Source: Streptosporangiaceae bacterium
Lineage (GTDB): Bacteria > Actinomycetota > Actinomycetes > Streptosporangiales > Streptosporangiaceae
Length of the DNA: 11,156 nt
NCBI GenBank assembly: GCA_030045215.1
Contig: JASIBJ010000202.1
Location: 1 to 11,156 of the forward strand
Reading direction: 5' to 3'
Positions within the stretch are counted from its first letter, which is position 1. Each line of letters begins with the position of its first letter. The position numbers were made by a program, and so were the translations under genes. Below are positions 7,501-11,156 of this stretch, piece by piece. The notes under the pieces are model-generated. The model saw only the letters and a list, made by a program, of their open reading frames with translations. It ran no database searches and was not told where the DNA came from.

Positions 7501-8998
7501 TGTCGCCACCTCCACCTTCAACTCGCTACCGGAACTCGGACCCGAGAGCATGTACGGGCCCGGCTCGCGACTGCCCTGGATCTCTAGTCCGGCGGACCGG
7601 CATCCCGAGCTCGAATACAGCTGGCGGGGCACCCGGGTGATCGGGAAGATCGTGCTCAGGGGCGCCTTCGGCGTGGCCTCGCTGCCGACCAGCGTACGTA
7701 TCGGCGGGCAGAAGGGCTTCCGGCTGGAAAAGGTCGGCCTGGGCGGCATCGTGACCATCAGCCCGCCCCTGCGCACCGACAAGCTGTCCCTGAGCTTCCC
7801 GGCGACGTCACCGAGCGCGGGGAACGCCACCGCCGGGAACCCGGCCGCCGGCCAGCCGTCGCGGCTGCCGGTCGGCCTGGCCGAAGTCACGATTCCCGGC
7901 CTGGCCGGCTTGCATGCGGCCGTCCCGCAGCCGACAGCGCCGTTCCGCCTCGGCTGCGGCCAGGGCCCCTCGGTGTCGGTCGGCGGGGACACCTACCAGA
8001 CCTCGGTCACCGGAACAATCGGGAACCTGCTCCAGCTCACCCCGGTTCAGCTGCACCTGTGCTCGCCGGGCGGAACGCTCGCGCTGACCGCCGGCCGGCA
8101 GTGGCTGAGCACCGGAGCGTCGGCGGACTTCACTGTCACCAGCGTGAGCCTGACCGGCGGGCCTGTCGCTGCCGACGCCCAGGCGAGCACAGTCAGCGCC
8201 CCGCCCCGTAGCCTGACCATCTTGTCGTGGGGCGCCGACAACCGGGCGCTGCGGATCGGGCCGGGGGTCGCCTCCTACGTCGAGATCCACGAGGCTGCCG
8301 ACGCCGGCTGGAGTGCCACCCTCGACGGCCGGCCACTGCGGCCGGCCACGCTGGACGGTTGGCAGCAAGCCTTCATCGTGCCTGCGGGCCGGGGCGGCAC
8401 GATCAGGCTCACCTTCCGCCCGGCGATCGTCTACCATGTCGGGCTGATCATTTCCGCGGTGCTCCTGCTGCTCCTGGTCGCGCTTTCGATCAGAGCGTGG
8501 CGCCGCCCGCAGACGGCCGAGCCGCCTGCCGAACCGGCCCGGGCACTCCGGCGCCTGCCCGGCCCGAGCCATCTCGCCCTGGCGCACCTGGTCCGGCCGG
8601 CGCTGATCATCCGCCGTACGGCTGACGGCATGTTCCGGCCGGCCCACCCCGTGCACACCGGCAAGCACAGGCAGCCGCCGCCACCGCGCGTGCGGCCGAC
8701 TCCGGCAGCGATGCTGCGGGGGCTGGCACTCGCGCTCCCGCTGACGATCGCCATCGCCGTGGCCGGCGGGGCCGTGGCCTTCGCGGTCCCGGTCCTGGCG
8801 GTCCTCGGTACGTGGCGGCCGAAGTGGCTGCCGGCCATCGCCGGCGGCGCGATGCTGGCCGTAGGCCTGATGGTGGCGACGTCGAAGGATCCCACCTCGC
8901 TCGGCGGCGGGCCGTTCACCGCCGGGACGCAGCTCCTGGCGCTCATCGCACTGACCGCTGCCCTGATGCCGGCCATGACCCGTCCCGATCCGACCTAG
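4550..8998 (+). CDS. aftD: AftD-like alpha-(1->3)-arabinofuranosyltransferase (DUF3367 family)
   Basis: This 1482-residue membrane enzyme has the AftD architecture (mycobacterial AftD is about 1400 residues). After a Pro/Ala-rich cytoplasmic lead comes a first membrane helix (60-76), then DTKLGVDLDA (84-93) in the first outer loop, with acidic residues expected in GT-C enzymes using decaprenylphosphoryl-arabinose. About ten more helices run to residue 465, and LAPFRSMYK (404-412) is a family motif. The large outer region holds a module with VVPADPHGQY (501-510), a discoidin/F5-8C-like carbohydrate-binding domain (about 758-875, with AFDGNPATAWAESDP), further beta-rich sequence, and GWSATLDG...DGWQQ (1253-1273). 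One helix (1293-1315), a basic Pro-rich stretch and about three helices (1390-1478) end the protein. ATG at 4550 was chosen for the ATGA overlap with the methyltransferase stop; upstream codons would lie inside that gene. Family membership is clear, but arabinose as donor is inferred, particularly if the host lacks mycolic acids. Confidence 0.88.
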   Translation: MTSAGRDRPGRPLGQLRTSALSPAASAVDLPPAITLPQVRIARPVAPKQIPPGNILRDRWWFLIVFLVALATLCSTDAGRIFYDTKLGVDLDAQEFLARLWSLWNPLEWLGSLQDQYVGYAIPMAPFYLAGQLMHIPVWLIERLWLSLLMTVGFAGMVKLARALNIGSESSRLLAGAVFALWPTFTILIGSTSATALPGLVVPWAVLPLVAAVRGQTSEGRAVARSGLAVAAMSGVNAACTLVVLVLPALYILTHTKSRQRVRLSLKWGGAVCAATAWWAIPLLLQGRYAFNFLPYIEQSVTTTGTLAAAAVLRGAGTWTAYFNLGGTPWLSAGWAMVTSPIAILASATVAAAGLAGLARRDMPERRWLCICVGLVATAAMAGYYGPLGGPWHATVDNLLNGTLAPFRSMYKIEPVIAVALALGIAHLMEWCWRQSLPLRGTRLAVNAAFAPVVVLTLAGLAWPQLTGQVLQAGTYTSVPKYLYQTAAYLAAHSPRNTALVVPADPHGQYTWGETIDDPLEPLASSPWAERGLVPYSGAGSQIVLDTAEQAVESGQDVPGLAAYLARAGIRYVVVRNDVSPAISGSTPPQVVNETLALSGFRQVASFGPQVAAAPGYPNLAGVTPGFAPSYPSVQIFEAAESSLRPTSPVQALPVSDTVLVNGGPDSLLQLDAQGILGDQPTEIAGQVTTSTPALWAVTDGQRRADNDFGSTDDNQSYTYTATQDNPVDDPLGGAGGPPRQLLPVPAAGHQTVAVLAGAASVTASSAGIWDSEAPQYSPVNAFDGNPATAWAESDPYSPVGQWIQVNFDHTLSLPPSVGVQLLDDSGRREIASELRVTTQAGSAISQTTATGGIQQLRVPPGATRWLRITIMGASRVVFGGPGAGIADVLIPGVQVTSYLQPAEDTAAGADAPAIAYSFAQQVASPYGQDSADSVTVTRQLDRTFVTPAASSLTAQLTAIPEAGPALAALLTRLTPATASSFSVVATSTFNSLPELGPESMYGPGSRLPWISSPADRHPELEYSWRGTRVIGKIVLRGAFGVASLPTSVRIGGQKGFRLEKVGLGGIVTISPPLRTDKLSLSFPATSPSAGNATAGNPAAGQPSRLPVGLAEVTIPGLAGLHAAVPQPTAPFRLGCGQGPSVSVGGDTYQTSVTGTIGNLLQLTPVQLHLCSPGGTLALTAGRQWLSTGASADFTVTSVSLTGGPVAADAQASTVSAPPRSLTILSWGADNRALRIGPGVASYVEIHEAADAGWSATLDGRPLRPATLDGWQQAFIVPAGRGGTIRLTFRPAIVYHVGLIISAVLLLLLVALSIRAWRRPQTAEPPAEPARALRRLPGPSHLALAHLVRPALIIRRTADGMFRPAHPVHTGKHRQPPPPRVRPTPAAMLRGLALALPLTIAIAVAGGAVAFAVPVLAVLGTWRPKWLPAIAGGAMLAVGLMVATSKDPTSLGGGPFTAGTQLLALIALTAALMPAMTRPDPT

Positions 8999-9016
8999 GC
9001 GATACAGGAGGTACTC

Positions 9017-9250
9017 GTGGCACTAGAGGAGCCCCTGCTCAAGATCCTCGTCTGCCCGGTCGACAAGGGCAGCCTGCTCTACTTCCCCGACGAGCGAGCT
9101 CTCTATAACCCGCGCCTTCGCCGCCGGTACCGCATCAGCAACAACGTGCCGATGATGCTCGCCCAGCAAGCCGAGACCGTTTCCGACGACGAGCACTCGC
9201 GCCTGCTTAGCCGCGCTCGCGCGGGCGCGGCGGTCCAGACCAGAAGCTGA
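9017..9250 (+). CDS. Trm112/YcaR-like small protein (UPF0434 type)
   Basis: This 77-residue protein belongs to the Trm112p-like family (PF03966). It opens with LLKILVCPVDKGSL (7-20), the family's 'LL..L.CP...GPL' signature, and continues to YRISNNVPMML (38-48), the usual 'Y.I..GIP.ML' end of the small beta domain. The second cysteine of a CPxC zinc knuckle is Asp here, as in many bacterial members, so metal binding is unlikely. Residues 50-77 are a polar tail. GTG at 9017 follows AGGAGGT (9006-9012) and begins 18 bases after the aftD stop with no terminator between, so it should share the operon. In eukaryotes and archaea Trm112 activates several methyltransferases; bacterial roles are poorly defined. 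Sharing an operon with a methyltransferase makes a partner role plausible, but this is inference. Confidence 0.87.
   Translation: MALEEPLLKILVCPVDKGSLLYFPDERALYNPRLRRRYRISNNVPMMLAQQAETVSDDEHSRLLSRARAGAAVQTRS
9211..9230. terminator. Possible bidirectional hairpin at the convergent gene ends
   Basis: CCGCGC (9211-9216) and GCGCGG (9225-9230) form a perfect six-base-pair stem with an eight-base loop. It lies in the last codons of the Trm112-like gene and 30 bases past the stop of the convergent PfkB gene (9260). Only nine bases separate the two stops, so a shared structure is plausible, but there is no T-tract in either direction. Confidence 0.2.
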
Positions 9251-9259
9251 GTAGCGGCG

Positions 9260-10168
9260 TCAGGCTTCGTGAGCTGCCGGCAGATGCTGGACGTCGGCGG
9301 CGGTCAGAGACTCCTCGTAGGCCCCGGCGTCGAGCCCGTCGTCCGCGGTCCAGGCCACCCCGAGAGCGACCGCGTGCCGCAGAATGTCAGGCCACGACCA
9401 GGCCAGCGCGATGCCAGGCACGAAACCAGCCACGACCGCGTCGCGGAACGTCTCATCCGCCTGGGCCGCCGACTCGAAGGCGGACTCCGCCAGCCCGGCC
9501 CGCCACTCGCCGCTAGCGGTCAGGACCCGCACGCCGCGGCCGGTCAGCAGCGCGAGGGGAAGCGGCAGGCCGTGCAGTGCGTCCACCGCATCGGGCTCCC
9601 GAACAGCGGCGACCTCGGGCACCACAAGCGCCGGCTGGCGCGCAGCCCCGTGCGCCAGCGCACTGCCGCTGGCATCCAGGATTACCGGGACTCCGGCCTC
9701 CGCCGCGTAGGCGGTAAAGGAGCCGTAGATCTCGGCCGGGAGGCCGTCCGGCAGGCTGCCGCACAGGACGACCGCGGTCGCTCCGGTCAGCAACTCCCGG
9801 TAGTTAGCGGCGAGCCGGCCAAGCTCCTCGGTCGTGATATACGGCCCGGGCTCGGCAAAGCTGGTTACCTGACCGTCGGTCTCATCGGCAACGGCCACTA
9901 CCCGCCGCGACTCGGCGGCAATCCGGGTGAACTGCGTGGCTATGCCGGCCCGGGCCAACTCGGTTCTGATCAGCTCCCCGGCAAAGCCCCCCGCCAGCCC
10001 GCCAGCCACCACATCGTGCCCGAATGTGTGCAGCACCCTCGCGACCGCCAGGCCCCGGCCGACGGCCAGGTACCTGACTCGCCTGACCTGGTTGGTCTGG
10101 CCCTTGGCCATCGCGCCGGTCGCGTACTCCACCCGCAGGACCGGGTTGAGGGTGACGGTGACGATCAC
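9260..10168 (-). CDS. PfkB-family sugar kinase homologue with degenerate active site
   Basis: This 302-residue protein is clearly a 1-phosphofructokinase/tagatose-6-phosphate kinase homologue of normal length. It has the VTVTLNP start (3-9), CGSLPDGLP (136-144) and VPVILDASG (160-168). Several key motifs have changed. The substrate-binding Asp expected in 'LNPALD' is Arg12. The Gly-rich 'GGKGINVAR' is VGRGLAVAR (37-45), lacking Lys and Asn. The 'KPNxxE' segment reads VPEVAAV (183-189). The anion-hole 'GAGD' near the C-terminus reads TFRD (240-243), keeping only the Asp. Family knowledge says these residues bind sugar phosphate and ATP phosphates, so activity is doubtful. The frame is intact and G/C-biased, so it looks like a functional pseudokinase or an enzyme with altered chemistry rather than a decaying gene. 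GTG at 10168 has GGAG (10180-10177) eight bases upstream and overlaps the flavodoxin stop as GTGA. Confidence 0.85.
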   Translation of the reverse strand: MIVTVTLNPVLRVEYATGAMAKGQTNQVRRVRYLAVGRGLAVARVLHTFGHDVVAGGLAGGFAGELIRTELARAGIATQFTRIAAESRRVVAVADETDGQVTSFAEPGPYITTEELGRLAANYRELLTGATAVVLCGSLPDGLPAEIYGSFTAYAAEAGVPVILDASGSALAHGAARQPALVVPEVAAVREPDAVDALHGLPLPLALLTGRGVRVLTASGEWRAGLAESAFESAAQADETFRDAVVAGFVPGIALAWSWPDILRHAVALGVAWTADDGLDAGAYEESLTAADVQHLPAAHEA

Positions 10169-10617
10169 CCAGCGATCTCCGCGGCCAGCAGGGCCCCGAG
10201 CTCCCAGCAGGCCTCCAGGTCGGCCTTGGACGGCGGGCCGGTGACACAGACCGGCGGTCGTACCTGCCGCCAGCCCAGGCCGGTGGTGATCGACTCGACC
10301 GCGCGGACGGCACCGCCGGTGTCGCTGGCTCCGTGCACGTAAAGACCAAAAGGCCTTCTGCTGGTTGCCTCCAGGCACGGGTAGTAGATGCCGTCGAAGA
10401 AGTGCTTGAGCGCCCCGGACATGTAGCCGATATTGGCCGGGGTACCGAGCAGGTATCCGTCGCTCGTCAGCACGTCCGCCGCTGCCGCCGTGAGGGCTGG
10501 CCTGACGATGACATCGACGTTCTCGATCTCATCGGTCCTGGCCCCGCTGGCAGCGGCCTCGAACATGGCGTGCAGCGCCGGGGACGGCGTGTGATGGATG
10601 ATCAGCAGCGTCGGCAT
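10165..10617 (-). CDS. Flavodoxin-fold / NAD(P)H-dependent oxidoreductase-like protein
   Basis: This 150-residue soluble protein has a short flavodoxin fold. Strand one, TLLIIHHTPSP (3-13), leads into a TPSP phosphate-binding loop for FMN. DGYLLGTPANIGYMSG (53-68) is the characteristic second flavin loop, followed by LKHFFDGIYYP (70-80). HGASDTGGA (95-103) forms the third loop at the isoalloxazine ring. It probably transfers electrons or reduces a small molecule; the substrate is unknown. ATG at 10617 was chosen because the fold begins immediately there, while the upstream in-frame extension is Pro/Arg-rich and not family-like. No good ribosome binding site precedes it, and TAAGCT (-14 to -9) could be a -10 box for a nearly leaderless message. 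Its stop overlaps the GTG of the PfkB homologue (GTGA), so the two are likely translated together. Confidence 0.87.
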   Translation of the reverse strand: MPTLLIIHHTPSPALHAMFEAAASGARTDEIENVDVIVRPALTAAAADVLTSDGYLLGTPANIGYMSGALKHFFDGIYYPCLEATSRRPFGLYVHGASDTGGAVRAVESITTGLGWRQVRPPVCVTGPPSKADLEACWELGALLAAEIAG

Positions 10618-10754
10618 CAGCGCCGAGCTTAGACGACCTGGCGGCCGCGGCGGCGCGCCCGGCTGAGGCACGGGGGTTGCGCGCTCCGGGTGCACGACGC
10701 GGGATCGGCTCCGGCCCCGCCAACCGCACCTCCCGCCTCGGTTACGGTTTCAGG
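10618..10754. promoter_or_regulatory. Divergent promoter region, flavodoxin / DUF3054
   Basis: These 137 bases separate two divergent genes, neither with a clear ribosome binding site. TACGGT (10743-10748) sits exactly 12 to 7 bases before the DUF3054 ATG, the position of a -10 box when transcription starts at the start codon itself. On the other strand TAAGCT lies 14 to 9 bases before the flavodoxin ATG. Leaderless messages are common in actinomycetes. No -35 boxes stand out, so this is a weak call. Confidence 0.3.
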
Positions 10755-11123
10755 ATGAAGTCAGCGGCGACCGCCACAGTGCTCGACTGCTGCGGCGTGC
10801 TCGCATTCGTGATCATCGGCCGGCACACCCACCATGACGGGGACAGCCTGGCCGGAATCTGGCACACCGCCTGGCCGTTCCTACTGGGCCTCGCGCTCGG
10901 CTTGATCGCGACGAGGGCCTGGCGCCGGCCCTTGGGACTCGTGCCTGCGGGTCTAGGCGCCTGGCTCGGCGCGGCGGTGGCCGGGATGGGGATTCGCGTG
11001 CTCGCCGGGCAGGGCACCGCGGCCGCCTTCATCGTCGTCACGCTGGCGTTCCTCGCGCTGTTCCTGCTCGGCTGGCGGGTGGCGGCGCGTGCGGTCGCGA
11101 CCGTGCGCGGCGACCCTGGCTGA
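10755..11123 (+). CDS. DUF3054 family membrane protein
   Basis: This 122-residue protein matches the DUF3054 family (PF11255) in length and motifs. A first helix carries Asp11 and ends FVIIGRHTHH (18-27), the family's 'F..iGR.sH' signature. HTAWPFLLG (37-45) opens the second helix. Two further hydrophobic segments (about 66-82 and 89-107) give four membrane helices. The family's function is not known. ATG at 10755 was used because the family begins there; an in-frame upstream extension to 10677 would be Arg/Gly-rich and would overlap the flavodoxin promoter. A TACGGT at 10743 suggests a leaderless transcript. It stands divergent from the flavodoxin-PfkB pair. The next plus-strand gene seems to begin just past the window edge. 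Confidence 0.88.
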   Translation: MKSAATATVLDCCGVLAFVIIGRHTHHDGDSLAGIWHTAWPFLLGLALGLIATRAWRRPLGLVPAGLGAWLGAAVAGMGIRVLAGQGTAAAFIVVTLAFLALFLLGWRVAARAVATVRGDPG

Positions 11124-11143
11124 CGCCTGTTACGTCTGGGAAC

Positions 11144-11149
11144 GAGGAG
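11144..11149 (+). promoter_or_regulatory. Ribosome binding site for a gene starting beyond the right edge
   Basis: GAGGAG lies 20 bases after the DUF3054 stop, and only seven bases remain before the window ends, so a start codon immediately outside would have ideal spacing. It suggests another co-directional gene, but no coding sequence is visible. Confidence 0.4.
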
Positions 11150-11156
11150 ACACCGC

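Noticed and set aside
9269..10342. Plus-strand open frame of 357 codons opposite the PfkB homologue
   Set aside because: Composition is Gly/Arg/Gln/Pro-rich without domains. The minus-strand reading has clear PfkB homology and a coupled start.
10169..10378. Upstream extension of the PfkB homologue to 10378
   Set aside because: It would overlap the flavodoxin gene by some 70 codons of Arg-rich sequence. The family's own start (VTVTLNP) begins three codons after GTG 10168, which has a good ribosome binding site.
1..11156. CRISPR array, insertion sequence or prophage genes
   Set aside because: No regularly spaced direct repeats, transposase motifs, terminal inverted repeats or phage genes were seen. 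All main genes look like ordinary chromosomal actinomycete genes with uniform G/C bias.

Overview
The window is very GC-rich, with strong G/C preference at third codon positions, GTG starts and start/stop overlaps. Together with an AftD-type protein, a DUF3054 protein and an actinobacterial flavodoxin, this points to a high-GC actinomycete (Actinomycetota). Nothing fixes the genus. I see no mobile element, tRNA, rRNA or CRISPR array.

Left to right: a minus-strand gene apparently starts at the left edge (GTG at 24 behind a perfect AAGGAGG) and runs out of the window. Its upstream region (25-322) has no convincing gene but holds several inverted repeats. Next come two minus-strand genes, transcribed from about 3515 down to 323: a GT4 glycosyltransferase and a polytopic GT-C-like membrane protein. 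A divergent control region (3516-3746) separates them from a plus-strand operon of a class I SAM methyltransferase, a 1482-residue AftD-like (DUF3367) arabinofuranosyltransferase, and a small Trm112/YcaR-like protein. The first two of these overlap by ATGA, and the third follows after 18 bases.

Convergent to that operon is a minus-strand pair: a flavodoxin-fold protein overlapping by GTGA a PfkB-family sugar kinase homologue whose key catalytic motifs are degenerate. Divergent from the flavodoxin is a DUF3054 membrane protein. A ribosome binding site at the right edge suggests that another plus-strand gene begins just outside.

The main theme is envelope glycan assembly. The GT4 enzyme would act at the cytoplasmic face, the two GT-C-type proteins would use lipid-linked sugars on the outer face, and the methyltransferase would modify a glycan or lipid carrier. 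From memory, the methyltransferase, glycosyltransferase and membrane protein correspond to the Mycobacterium tuberculosis neighbours Rv0224c-Rv0225-Rv0226c, and the giant protein to AftD (Rv0236c). Here they sit together in one compact divergent cluster with a Trm112-like partner. The second unusual point is the apparent pseudokinase coupled to a flavodoxin.
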